Positions 38,490-49,615 of a DNA stretch of 60,000 nt are shown here, in pieces. The position numbers and the translations under genes were made by a program. The notes beneath the pieces are model-generated. The model saw nothing but the letters and a program-made list of their open reading frames with translations. It searched no databases and was not told where the DNA came from. The first letter of the stretch is position 1, and each line of letters begins with the position of its first letter. The DNA comes from Acanthaster planci (lineage: Eukaryota > Echinodermata > Asteroidea > Valvatida > Acanthasteridae): assembly GCF_001949145.1 (NCBI RefSeq), contig NW_019091395.1, forward strand, positions 289,106 to 349,105, written 5' to 3'.

Positions 38490-41193
38490 ATGGCTGCGAG
38501 AAATCATGAACAGGAAAACTGTACGAACTCCCCAACGCACATGAAGCAGGACCACATGAGGAGTGCCATAGAGACAGTCCTTGGCAAGACAGAGCAGAGC
38601 TATGAGGAATTCATGAGCTGCTTCATAGGACTCAAAAAAGGTTACATGCCATGCGTGCTCAGGGTTTGAATTTTGCGAAGGCCTGCTGGGCTGGGCTTTG
38701 TCGATTGAATTTGATGTCTTATTTTTTATGCGGACTGTGACCATACAGGTCTGGTGCTCTAGTAATCAAATATTGAGTGATTCAGAGTGTGATGGGAGAA
38801 ATATTGCAGGGTAAAATCTTGACATTCCCTCAAGTGAAATGGAAAAGTTAAGATTTTATTGAGTGATAATATTCCTCCTATTTCACAATCTTTTTTTTTT
38901 TTATAACTGACATACAGATCCGAGACTGCTGCATCAGTTAAGTCCTTTAAATCAATGTCCGAAACAAACATAAACGTTGGCATGTGAAATGATGTGCCAC
39001 TATGACAAGTGTGTGTTTGTTAAGCAGCATGAAAACGGGTCACAACCTCCCGAGAGCTTGGTCTGCAGCACTCTGCTGTTCAAAATTACTGAGGGTCATC
39101 TGTTGCTCTGTTCAAAAGCCGTGGGAACAAGGATGATCTATATTGTTGAATTATAAATTCCATTCTCCATGGGCAAATGGGACATTTTTAGCCACAACGT
39201 GAATGGCAGCAATACTAGCGAAAGTCATGTGATTTGAGTTCCACCAATCAAATGACAAGGACTCGATGAATTGGATCTCTGATACATGTACTTGATGATA
39301 CCCATCAGGATTGAGAGAACAATATATGAGAACAATATATTGCTAATATGAGAGGAACAGATCCTGATTCCCATTGGTCAAACAAATATTACCTTATACT
39401 TCATCGAATCCAAAAGGTTCCCAGCGACACTATGATATATGTAATTTCTTATTCCCTTTATAAATTGGTCTGAAAATTAATCTTTCAAATTGCATCGTCC
39501 ATTCCCTGTGTAATGCAAGTCACATGGGCATTCAAAATAACCACATCAAAGGCTTTCCTAATCCCCTGTGACTTCAATACTTGCATTTTGATTGTCCAGA
39601 ACAGGTGCGTTATAGATGTTAACGCTACTCCCTTGTGATCATGAGCATTCAATATTTCCTTTTCATACAGAGGATGTCATGGAGCACCAGGCTTGTCAGC
39701 TCCACAAAATGCTGAGAGAACAGGACGGTGAGCCAGCAGGAGGTCAGAGGTCACATAGGACAGAAGAACATAAAGATCCAAAAGCGTCAAGAGCTGACAG
39801 TGAACAGGGCGACATTGAAATGGAGGTGGGTTCACCTTTGAAAGACGGGAGTTTTTTTTCTGAAATGCCGAAATAATTCTTTCAGGCAGCTCATTTGTGC
39901 AGATACATGTTAATATTCTTGAGTTGAATGTATAAATGTTGGAAGCTTTAAAATGCTAATATTGTTGGGGACTGCTTAAAGACAATTAGTTGAAATATTT
40001 GTATTTTTAACCAGGAGCTAGATGAGGGACATTATGCTCCAACACGCCAAATAACAGATTTGACCACGGGACCAAGATTTGTTCAGGTAGGATAATTTTG
40101 CAACAAAATAATAAGTTTAGTATTGTTTTCATAGTTTGTGATTTGTTAAAATAGTTGATGTGGTCGTAAGCAGTGTCACCAGTGCATGTCTAAAAAGTGA
40201 TGGATGCTCCTACCAATGTTAACAGTGCTAGTACTCGCTCAAAAATATGGCCTGTTTCTCTTACTCTCTTTTGTCTTGTCTTGCCGCTTTTACACCCAAG
40301 ATGATAATGTTTTTATTTTACAATAAATGCATTGCAGATGGACAATTTTGTTGAAGATGCTGAGCTCTCTGAAGAGGAGCCAGGAGCAGACGATGATGAC
40401 GCAGATTTTGCATCCTGTCAATATGAGTCGTCATTTAAAATCGTCGACAGCTCAAGTGCCTCACCCTTGAAGCTCACCGGAGACCTCGTCAGGAGGATAG
40501 GAGGAGCCGACGATGGAGAAGATGACAAACTTGAGATATCACAAGGTCAACTGGAAGTCATCGGAGGAGGAGGATGTGAGATGCGGACTCTTCCCGGAGA
40601 GGCAGAAGAGCAGGAGGAGGTTGGAGTCTCATCCCTGTCAAACGATGCAGTTCATCAGACAGAACTCGACATGTCAACCAGGAGAAGTCCAGAAGCTGTA
40701 ACCCCAGGAGACAGCCCGCCATCAGAGATGGGATTAGAGGTATGAACAGTCAGTGACCAAATTTTAAATTCAACTTTCCCCTTCCTCAAAGGTAATGCCT
40801 TTCAAATTTGTTTTGATTCAAGATACAAGCAGTGATTTGCAGTATGTTCCCAGTCCAGATGATGGCTTCAAGATTTGTAGGAGGGCCAGGGATGGGCCTC
40901 ACAAGATACATATACATGTATTCATATTTAAGGTCTCAAGGTATGAATGTAAATTCAGTAATTTGGATACAAATACTTTGATTTCTGATACCATTTGTTG
41001 GGTAACAGCAAAGCCAGGTCATGTTCACCACACATTCAGTGGAAGGTTTCTCATACATGTATTTCTCTCACAGATCTCCAGTGATGAAGTGCAGCCCTTT
41101 TCACTGGATACAGACTTCGACTACGATAACGTCTCACTCACACCAAAGTGGGATTCGAACCATGGACCGCCAGGATGGAAGCCTGGTCTCTGA
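38490..41193 (+). CDS. IFTAP: Intraflagellar transport-associated protein IFTAP (C11orf74-like)
   Basis: Five exons in phase: 38490-38640, 39671-39825, 40015-40086, 40338-40739, 41074-41193, encoding 299 residues. IFTAP binds the IFT-A complex in cilia (family knowledge). Residues 16-50 contain AIETVLGKTEQSYEEFM, matching the family's N-terminal helix. Exon 4 opens with MDNFVEDAELSEEE, like the family's DNF-plus-acidic segment. Exon 5 carries DEVQPFSLDTDFDYDNVSLT, the family signature. The rest is acidic and low in complexity. The start is well supported: context aaaaatgg, and an in-frame TGA two codons upstream. The last 14 residues after LTPK do not resemble the family and come from tRNA-like repeat sequence. 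The true ending may instead use a donor at 41148 and an exon I could not find. Confidence 0.9.
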
Positions 41194-41375
41194 CCTATAC
41201 TGGAATACTTGTTCCTGAATGACCCTCATGCTAAATAAGTGCAGTATGCGTATCGATGTACTATTGAACAGACTTCAAAGTTGGATTCGATGTACAAAAT
41301 GAAGGTACAGATGCAAGTTGGGTTCGAACCATGGACCAAGAAGATGGAAGCTTGGTCACCGATCACAACTGACAC
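41137..41375 (-). repeat. Pair of tRNA-like repeat fragments at the IFTAP 3' end
   Basis: The string gttcgaaccatggacc and its flank (rgatggaagcytggtc) occur twice, at about 41151 and 41321. Read on the minus strand, ggtccatggttcgaaccc resembles a tRNA B-box region, so these are probably SINE remnants. The first copy supplies the last codons and stop of the IFTAP frame. Confidence 0.5.
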
Positions 41376-41831
41376 ACCTGTTGTTTAACAGCGTATGCAT
41401 GTGGATTTTCAATGGAGCCAAGTTGGTTTCTAACCTTTGACCTTTCAAGATGGAAGCTTTGCCAGAAACTGTTGCTTTGATTTTTAAACTGTGGGGCCTG
41501 CCCCCAACACCCTTAGCAGGTCCTGTAATGGGGTGGGGCTTCATGAATTGGTCTATAAATGGTTGATGCCTGATGGTCTCACAACTGGCCCCTCCACTTT
41601 GAAAAACGTTCCACCGTTGTTGCTTAGTAGGGTCAGGGAGGGTGGAATCCAGCACCCACACCTGGTCCCCTGTGATTGTCTCGAGTGTATCTCTTTGTTT
41701 CATATATGTAGCACCATAAGTTTACACTTAGATGAGAACCCATGATTGGAAGAGAGGCTGACCTGGCACGCACTGACTACATGCACTTGAGTGGATGTTT
41801 AAAAACTGGTTAGCAACTTACATTTGCGTAG

Positions 41832-42416
41832 GGGTCATTCCATGAGGTTGGGGCACAAGTTGTGACGGTGTCAATTGGATTTCATAAAAAGGAACAGTTA
41901 TTCCCCGCATGTGGATTCCAAATAAGCCATTTGCGACTTAAATTTGAATAAAATCTGGTACACTGAGTTCTTTAAATTTACATGAACATAAAAACTTGAA
42001 TTCTCCATACTAAAACCACTGTTGCTATACCTCGTGATTCGGGGCAAGCTTTTGCTTAGTTACATAAGAGCCACCTTGCAGCAACACACTGTTTTCAATG
42101 GATAAGAAGGGCACAAAGGAACAAGTCCATTCCAGAGATGGTGGTCGCTATGCAAAAGCTTGCCCCGAAGCACGAGGTATAGCAACAGTGTCTTTAGTCT
42201 GGGGAATTCAAATTGTTACGTTCCTGTGCAATCAGATAACACAGTGTACTAGATTTTATTCAAATTTAACTCGTAAGGGGCTTATTGACATTATACAGAG
42301 GTGTGTGTTATTTTTACAAAGTAAATGACCTACTCTACAGGTCATAACAGATAGTAAATGTTACGCATTAACAAGGACACTGTCACAAATTGTGCCCCAG
42401 TCTCACGGAATGACCC
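41832..42416. mobile_element. 585-bp fold-back transposon-like element with long inverted ends
   Basis: Left end gggtcattccatgaggttgg and beyond (ggcacaagttgtgacggtgtc) pairs with right end gacactgtcacaaattgtgc then cccagtctcacggaatgaccc, an inverted repeat of about 42 bp. A second, inner pair is formed by gttgctatacctcgtg..ggcaagcttttgc and its complement around 42025-42060 and 42150-42187. No transposase frame is present, so this is a non-autonomous DNA element. Confidence 0.75.
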
Positions 42417-43948
42417 ATAGTTCAGAATGTGACAGTGAATGTGACGGTTTTGTTGGCGTAGTTTCACTTTTGTTCACAGTTCAAATACTATGGCAAACAC
42501 ACATTTTGAGGAGTGCTGTACCCCAAAAAACGTAACACGGCTGAGACCCCTGCACAAGTAAGCAAAGGGCAATGGGTTTGAGTAAGCTTGTTTATTTATT
42601 CTCATGAGCGCAAAAATAAAACTGAGCATTTGGCTCAATAGCATGAATACATCCAAATAGTGCAACAGTGGATTTTTGATTAAGCAATACGGGCGTTTCA
42701 CAACGGCGCGCCTCCAAGACTTTGCATCGCGTTGGCCAATCACAACGCTTGAAATCTGTCAATCCAATGTGCGTTTGGAAAGGGTCGACAGATTTTGCAC
42801 ATTGTGATTGGCCAACTGGTTGCAAACTCTTTGAGGCATGCCATTGTGAATCGCCCGTATCGTGAAAGGTATGTACTAATTTAAATAAACTGCCGAAATT
42901 TACATATTAAGATCAGTGAAAATATACTTGTATACATGAATTTATCTTCAATAAAATACCAAATAGTACATCCATAAACTACTGATAAGCACCTAATGCT
43001 TATCGGTACATCTAATGCACTAAAATACATGCATTTTCTAGAACAGTTGTTTGTTAGGTGTACCAGAGTTGTTTTCATATTGAAAATTCATTAATTTCAA
43101 TGTTGATTGTATTAAAAAATATTTCTGCATACAGAGGTACATGTACATGTATGCTGTCCAAGTATGAACTGCTTTGAGCAGTGAAGTAAGCCTCTTGACG
43201 TGATGCTCTATGGATCACTGAAGGAGAAACTAAGCTCTGTGAATGCTAGCACTTCCAAATGTGCGTAATGTGCAACGCGCATGCACATCAGTAGGCCTAT
43301 GCATTTCCACAAAAAGCCAGTGATTATACGTACATGTACAGTCCTGTGGTTGCTAGGGGCTTAGCACTTTGGTAACTGCGGGTATAGTTCCTTCACCTAT
43401 GAAAAGCAAGATAGCAATAGAACGAATACCACGTGACAGGTTCTGTCCAGTCAAGATACAGAATCTGTGGGCTACATAATATAAATCAAACTACATCAGT
43501 TGCAAAATGCAAGGTGTAAAAACATCCCAATGCAAATGTGAAGTACTGGATAAAAACCAAGTGTTACAGAGAAACCTGAGATCATTGCATCCCTAATTTG
43601 CGAAACAAACAACTTTTCCACAATTCCCCCTAATTCAGTCGCTACATGTACTTGAGAAAATGAGGTTTTATGGGCAACAATATCGGCCTAGTGTTGGCCC
43701 ATGTGCTGTCTTCTTAAACTTGCCAGAGGGGTACTTTTACACGGATGAAATAAATAACAATTTGGACGATGGTGTGACATGAACATTCCTAGCGGTATTT
43801 CAGGAACACAAACAGCTACGAGGGATGATCCTTTTTCAATTTTTCACTTCAAAATGCGGCAAGAAATAAAGCGCTACTTCCTACAAAGAATGTAATAAAG
43901 GAGATTACGCACATGAACAAAGTGTGACGTCATCGGTACGTAGGGTGT
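42417..43948. other. Intergenic, no gene recognised
   Basis: Between the fold-back element and the amidase stop. The open frames are short and unconserved. An inverted pair (gcgcgcctccaagac region versus ttgaggcatgcc) near 42690-42850, with similar ttggccaat words, suggests another decayed palindromic element. A gtacatgtacatgta tract is at 43137-43152. Confidence 0.4.
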
Positions 43949-45310
43949 TTAATGCAAGGCTTTTTCAATTGCTTTTGCCACTGCAATAAGCTGGCTATCA
44001 CTTCCAGTGAGACCTTCAATCTGCATGCCAAAAGGAACTCCGCCTTCTCGTGAGAAGCCCCCCGGGATGACCAAGGAAGGGTTGTCGCACATATTGGCAC
44101 AGTCGTGATTCTCCACAATGACCATGAGTTCCCCGGCTTTGTCCGACCAGAAGGCGGCAAGGGTGGGCGCGGGGATCTTGCTGGCTGGCATCAGGATGCA
44201 CTCCAGACGATGGTCCTTGAAGTACCTCCGCACGTCCTGGACGAGTTTGTCCCTGGCCGCCGTGGCCAACTGCACGACGTCCTCACTGGGCGGGTTCTTC
44301 ATGGAGTCGGCAAAAGCTGCCTTGACGACTGGGGTGGCGATCTTTTCAGCCACGTCTTCCACCGTCACATCGTGACCGTGGTGCAGGATGTATTCTTGGA
44401 ATCGTGCAACCACCTCGCAGTTGATGGATGGGAGGAAGTAATCACGGCAGATTTCGGAAAGACCGGGAATCCCTCCCTCGTCGATGACTATGAAGCCTTT
44501 CCGCTTGAGAGCCATCACGAAGCGCTCAGAATACTCCTTCACCTCAGGATCCAGACCCTCCCAGAAGTGCGACCTGGGGACCCCGATGCGGATCTCTGCT
44601 GGCGATAGCTCTCGGAAAGCTTCCTCTCCTGTCATCACCTGATCCAGGATGGCCAAGTCCTCCGGACTTCGTACCAGAGGACCCACCGAGTCCCTCAGGT
44701 GCGACGCCTTCAGACCGTAGTCCGAGGGCCAACGTTTGGAGGTGGGTCGAAGTCCGTATACCCCGCTGTAAGAAGCAGGAATGCGAATCGATCCGCCGGT
44801 ATCGGTACCCAAGGCAGCCGGGACAATATCGGCGGCAATCGCACCAGCGCTTCCCCCGCTACTTCCCCCGCAGGTGTAGTCAAAGTTGTGAAAGTTGTGG
44901 CTGTCACCTGTGTAGGGGTTGGTGGTGGACACCCCGTAGGCCAACTCGTGCATGACAGTGCGGCCAGCGTGGATGGCCCCAGCTTCAAAGAGCCTTTTGG
45001 CTACCTCGGCTGTGTGTTTTGCCTTCAGGCCAGCGAGACCCGGAGTGCCAGCTCCAGTCACCTCCCCTTCGACATCAATGTTATCCTTCAGGGCTATTGG
45101 GACCCCTTCTAGAGGCCGGTTGGTCTTAGTCCCGTACCTGGCATCTGCCTCTTGGGCATCCTTCAGCATCTTCTCCGTATTCATGGAGACAAAGTAATTG
45201 AAGACTTTCAGGTCCTCGGCCCGTTGGATGACCCATCTCATGTAAGCTTCACACGTCAAGGTACCATTGCTGAATCGATCAAGGAGGTCCTTGATGCCCA
45301 GATGATACAT
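43949..45310 (-). CDS. Amidase-signature family hydrolase (indoleacetamide/mandelamide-hydrolase-like), 453 residues
   Basis: Hydrolyses an amide bond by the Ser-cisSer-Lys mechanism; the substrate cannot be told from sequence. The signature is complete: Lys75 in PIALKDNIDVEG, cis-Ser150 in GGSSGGSAGAIAAD, and nucleophile Ser174 in LGTDTGGSIRIPAS. Spacings of 24 and 99 residues equal those in fatty acid amide hydrolase. Length 453 is typical of bacterial-type soluble amidases. No transmembrane segment or signal peptide is seen, so it is probably cytosolic. The coding frame is uninterrupted, unlike every neighbouring gene. A good acceptor (gcgtcttgcag read on the minus strand) ends about 25 nt before the ATG, so a 5'-UTR intron is likely, which argues for an expressed eukaryotic gene. 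Bacterial origin by transfer is possible but unproven. Confidence 0.93.
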   Translation of the reverse strand: MYHLGIKDLLDRFSNGTLTCEAYMRWVIQRAEDLKVFNYFVSMNTEKMLKDAQEADARYGTKTNRPLEGVPIALKDNIDVEGEVTGAGTPGLAGLKAKHTAEVAKRLFEAGAIHAGRTVMHELAYGVSTTNPYTGDSHNFHNFDYTCGGSSGGSAGAIAADIVPAALGTDTGGSIRIPASYSGVYGLRPTSKRWPSDYGLKASHLRDSVGPLVRSPEDLAILDQVMTGEEAFRELSPAEIRIGVPRSHFWEGLDPEVKEYSERFVMALKRKGFIVIDEGGIPGLSEICRDYFLPSINCEVVARFQEYILHHGHDVTVEDVAEKIATPVVKAAFADSMKNPPSEDVVQLATAARDKLVQDVRRYFKDHRLECILMPASKIPAPTLAAFWSDKAGELMVIVENHDCANMCDNPSLVIPGGFSREGGVPFGMQIEGLTGSDSQLIAVAKAIEKALH

Positions 45311-47925
45311 CTTGAATTATAGACCACACATCTGCAAGACGCAAATTAAATTAATGCATTAATCACCAGCCAAAGAGCAGTTCATGACAAAAAAGACCGG
45401 GTATCGATCTTTGAGAATGCCATCAAAATACATGTATAACAAAATCTTGTCTTCGCTAATAAGTTACACAATTTATTTACAAGCAGTCTGACTAGTCTCA
45501 CCGTCAAGTGCATCTGTACACACTATGTACCAATTGCTTAAATTGTGAACAAACAGTAAATTATGCAAATTCATAAAGTTTACCATATACCTTCCTGATC
45601 CTGAGTTTACGCATGTTCATTGTCATTTAGCACACTGCCACTATTGACACGTTACATGGAAAGGTTGTCCCACTTAGGGGTAGGGGAATTTGTCACCTCA
45701 AAAGCACAATATTTCCGTTTGTGCCTTTACTAACTATTCTACCAGGTGGGTGGGGCATACAGACAGGCATGGGAGGGGAGCAACATTTTGTCATGTTTGC
45801 AGGTCATGTAGGCCTAGCCCAGTAAGCAGTGCATTTTACACAAGGCTGGCCAACTACACAGGGACATCACTAATTTTCCCTTTACAGTGGTTCATTAGCC
45901 ATCATCAAAGTCAATTTTAGCACAGAAAATATGGAGCACTTGAATTAGGCTTTGCCTTACCGCTGCAGCGCTTACTAGTATTATGACATTATTATTCATT
46001 TTATTACATGATGTAGGCCTAGGCACTAGGACTTAGAGAAAACACTTAAAATTTTCAGACCAGTCTCTACTGTACCCCCAGAACTGTGTGGTCCGACATC
46101 AGCCCCGCTCCCACGAACGTTCTTGGGAGCGGGGTGGACCCCACAGTTCTTGGGGAGTACTACTGAGGCTAGTATGGGGTAACTCATTCATGCTCAGGGT
46201 TTGTGCACAGGGTGTCAAGTATCCAGCCATGTCTAGACACATTGGAACTCTTTCCCCAAGTTCTAACCGCGGATTTCCTTCCTCCTTGTTCAAACACAAC
46301 GCAAGAACCAGACCCTAAATTAATAATGCTGGTTTTTGATGCTTACCTAGTGCTAGGGCTAACCGATAATGTAATCACTTGATCAGTGGGTCCTATGTGC
46401 AGCAGATGTAGTGATGACCAAATCCGAAGATTGCAACAATGCTTTGATTTGGAGCGCCCTCTCATGTTTAAAGTAAGGAGGGAACATGGGGGATGAATTC
46501 CACCAAACAAAGGCCAACCTCTTCACGAGAGTCAACAGGCGGCGCTATTTTGGTCCGATTTTGCACTGTTTTCTATGGAAGCGTATTTGGTGTCGTGCAA
46601 CCTGGGCGACGAACGAATGGTCGAGTTCGGGCTGGTCCGTTCTTGACACGGGGTTTTTGTTCTCGCGCTCTAACGGCGGGAACACAGGATCACACACCAC
46701 CTCCTCGTAAAGATTTTACACGAACACACAGAAACACTCGCGAGATTTGATTTTTGAACAGCCACAAAAAGTACCGATATGGCTTTACAAAGCCGAAAAC
46801 AATGGAAAGGTTTTGCAAAATTAACAAATAATTTTCCATGACAGCAAGGAATATTTTAAATGGAAAAGAAGTTAGCCCAGTTATCCAACATTAACTATCG
46901 AAGAATGCAAGGACGCTGCCTGTTGCTTGCCATAAATAACTACTAGCGTTAAGAACCGGTTGTACATTCCCGGCGTTCGAGCGACTGACCCACAAACAAC
47001 AAATCGAGCCGTTCGTGAACAAACAAGAACAAGCTGCCCGAAATGTCCAGAGCGATCTTCCGAGCTGGACCAAGAGAGGGCGCAATTTTTCTACACCACA
47101 CGTAAGACCGGAACTTAGGTTAATTTTCGGATTTCGTGCCTGCACCCAGTTCAACACGCCTCGCTGGGACGAAACAGTCCGTCCACAAAATGGTTTAGGA
47201 AGCTTAGTTTCATTTTTTATGCTATTTCCCGACACTGAATCCCTTGAGGGAAAAATCTTCACTCCCCACTAAAAATAAAATAATGGCTCAGGCTGCGACT
47301 TTCATTTAAAGCATTAGTAACCTAGCTGTTTTCGACCGCCTTCCTGGAACTGAAGAGGGTGGGTGTCTTGGGCGTAAATCCCCGAGGGATGGGGTTTATC
47401 CCCCCCCCACACACACACACTTTTTGAGGGGAGGGGGTAATTATCAGACAACAGAAACTTCGAAATAATTAACCACACAAGTATTTAGTCTTTAATACAA
47501 TAATCCGAGAATATTAATGAAAACTGTATGCATTTCAAGTGACTTTCATTTTACCAAGACGTATTCAAATATTTCTTTTTTTAAATACAAGTTATGACAC
47601 AGTTTTCATGTGTCTTTTAGGGTTTGAAGTGGCAGTAACACATGGTTGCGCAGTTTTGAAAACATTAAATTAAAAATAATTTGTGAGGTTTGCAACCCGT
47701 AGGGCAGACATTTCGTGCACGTACTGCTGTTCCCGAATGACCTCGGACATGCTTTGTTTGGAGCACATACAGCATAACTGTTGCAATAGAGGGATCCCAA
47801 TACGCTTTTAGCGCCGATCTGCGCACTTCAGGGTTTGAAAACGAGGCTGTATGTGTCAGCTTCAATTCTTAACACAATCAGACGATTGAAAGTAAGGAGT
47901 CAAGACATAAAATACATAAAGGTAT
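45311..47925. other. Amidase upstream region and repeat-rich spacer
   Basis: Should contain the amidase promoter and untranslated first exon. 46030-46260 shares aaacacttaaaattttcaga, gaccagtctc and cagggtgtcaagt words with 37370-37470. A strong hairpin is at 46081-46149. A cccccccc(ac)n tract is at 47401-47420. No protein-coding signal was recognised. Confidence 0.45.
46081..46149. repeat. GC-rich perfect-arm hairpin
   Basis: gaactgtgtggtcc ... ccccgctccca then a short loop, then tgggagcgggg ... ggaccccacagttc. The inner arm is 11 bp perfect and the outer arms pair with a few mismatches. It may be a tiny fold-back element or a structured transcript. Confidence 0.6.
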
Positions 47926-48582
47926 TGTAGCGGTAAAGCCTCTGAGGACTTTCCGGGTCGGTCTCGACCAATAGCGGTGAGCGGCGGCCTGACCTCTACG
48001 GCCCGAGACGCAGATCCGTTTTGACGGAGGTCTACCGCCAGGCCCGTAACTCGCCACAGACAGATCACTCTCACACACCCTCACACCACACGGGGCTGAC
48101 AGACGGGGGACCAAAGGAGAAAGAATGGGGGAACTGGATGCGAGTTTGTGCCTACTCTTTGTTCCAGGACTTTATTCTCCTATATAGGTGCACAGTACCT
48201 CACCTACGTGTAGTACTAGAAATTAATCACAAAATTACAGGTGCCACGATTTATTATCAATCACAAACTAAATCAAGCTCACACAGAGTATGAGGCTCCC
48301 CTACTGCGACTCCTCGATTGGATGTTAATGATTGGATGATTGCAGCTTACACTATAAATCTGAACCAAACTGCACTTGCAGGTGATGTTTGCAGAAGGCA
48401 CAGCTTTCCAACTGTATGTGGGGACAGTCGCAGCAGGCAGAGCTTTTTGACTGTGCGTGGCGATGGTCGCAGCAGGAACAAGAGCGACTCTTAGCGCGCA
48501 GCCGCTTATGAACACAGCGCGCACAACGTTGCTGAGCAACAAGCGCCTGATAGCGCACCAGTGGGCTATGCATTGCGTTACA
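47926..48582 (-). repeat. LTR copy, left (657 bp)
   Basis: Read on the minus strand it begins TGTAACGCAATGCATAGCCC and ends CCGCTACA, the TG...CA of a retroviral-type LTR. It is about 85-90 per cent similar by eye to 55332-55947. It lies on the 3' side of the minus-strand gag-pol and so is placed as its 3' LTR. However, the adjoining sequence is not a clear polypurine tract, and on the plus strand ttggcgcc follows directly, which resembles a primer-binding site. Flanking bases (gtat / ttgg) do not match as a target duplication. Confidence 0.7.
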
Positions 48583-49615
48583 TTGGCGCCTTCCAAGTTT
48601 GGTCAGTCCCTGACCTAAAAATTGACACTTAAAATAAAAGCAATGCATGATCTCTGATTTAAATTTCAACCAAATAAACACACCTCCAAAAACCTGATGG
48701 TCCTTACAGTGTCAAGCTTTGGCACCCTTAAAACTAAAATTTAGGACATGTAGGCGACATTGAAAGTTTAACATTAAAAGCGTGAACACTTGAAACATTA
48801 AGCAAAACTTTAAATGTTAACAATAAAAGAACAAGCCATATCTCTTTAGGCTCAGGCTCATCCGAAACAGTAAAGGCGATTACTGTCCCTCACAGAAATC
48901 TTAAACTTCTTAGATAAATTTTCAGATACAAAAATTTATTAAACACTTATACAACATCTGAATAAACATGACTTCTTGTTATAGGCGCAGTATGTCTCCT
49001 ATTCGCCTAAAGTTCAGCAACCTCCTGTCGCGAACTTGACTTGAAAGACCCGCTCAGTGTGGCCCTTCGTCACCAGCATCCCGTCTTGGTAAATGCTGCG
49101 TGTCTCTGTTTCCGTTATCCGGAAGATGTTGCCAATCATGCTACTCTCCAGCTCCCCGTGAGACATCGGCGGTCCCACTCCTCTCACCTTCACCTTCTTG
49201 TCACCTTCACGCTTCTCTCGCCCTTGCTCCTCGGCATCTCTGTGCGCCTTAGCTCACCTTCACTTAGGCGCCTGTCTCTCCCACGGGACTCCAGCGTTTC
49301 GCCCTGAATGTATGAAACCTCGCCAACATGCGCTCTCAAATTGTTCCTGTGGGAACACCTTCGACAGCGGAAGACTCGCCAAGGCCAATGTTCACCTACT
49401 GTCTCTCCAGACTCCTCCTATGCAGCAGCATGCCTCAAAGTGGGCATTCTGTCATTTCCCCGTCGGAACGGCTATGGGATGGACTTCTCTCCTCCCGGTC
49501 TTTCCCCCATTTCTCGTGACGCCTTCTGCTTCGATCTGTAAAACAGAAGATGGAAACACTATTTTGGTTTAGATGCCTATGGATCGACATGGTTAATTGG
49601 GGTGGGCAGGCCTAT
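48583..49615. other. 3' non-coding part of the retrotransposon
   Basis: Between the integrase stop and the left LTR. It is rich in short tcaccttc and ttcgcct words, with no conserved frame. The plus-strand open frames (88-124 residues) have no recognisable motif and lie antisense to the element. Confidence 0.5.

Noticed and set aside
44105-44608. 167-residue plus-strand frame over the amidase
   Set aside because: Antisense shadow of the amidase coding sequence, whose catalytic motifs are on the minus strand.
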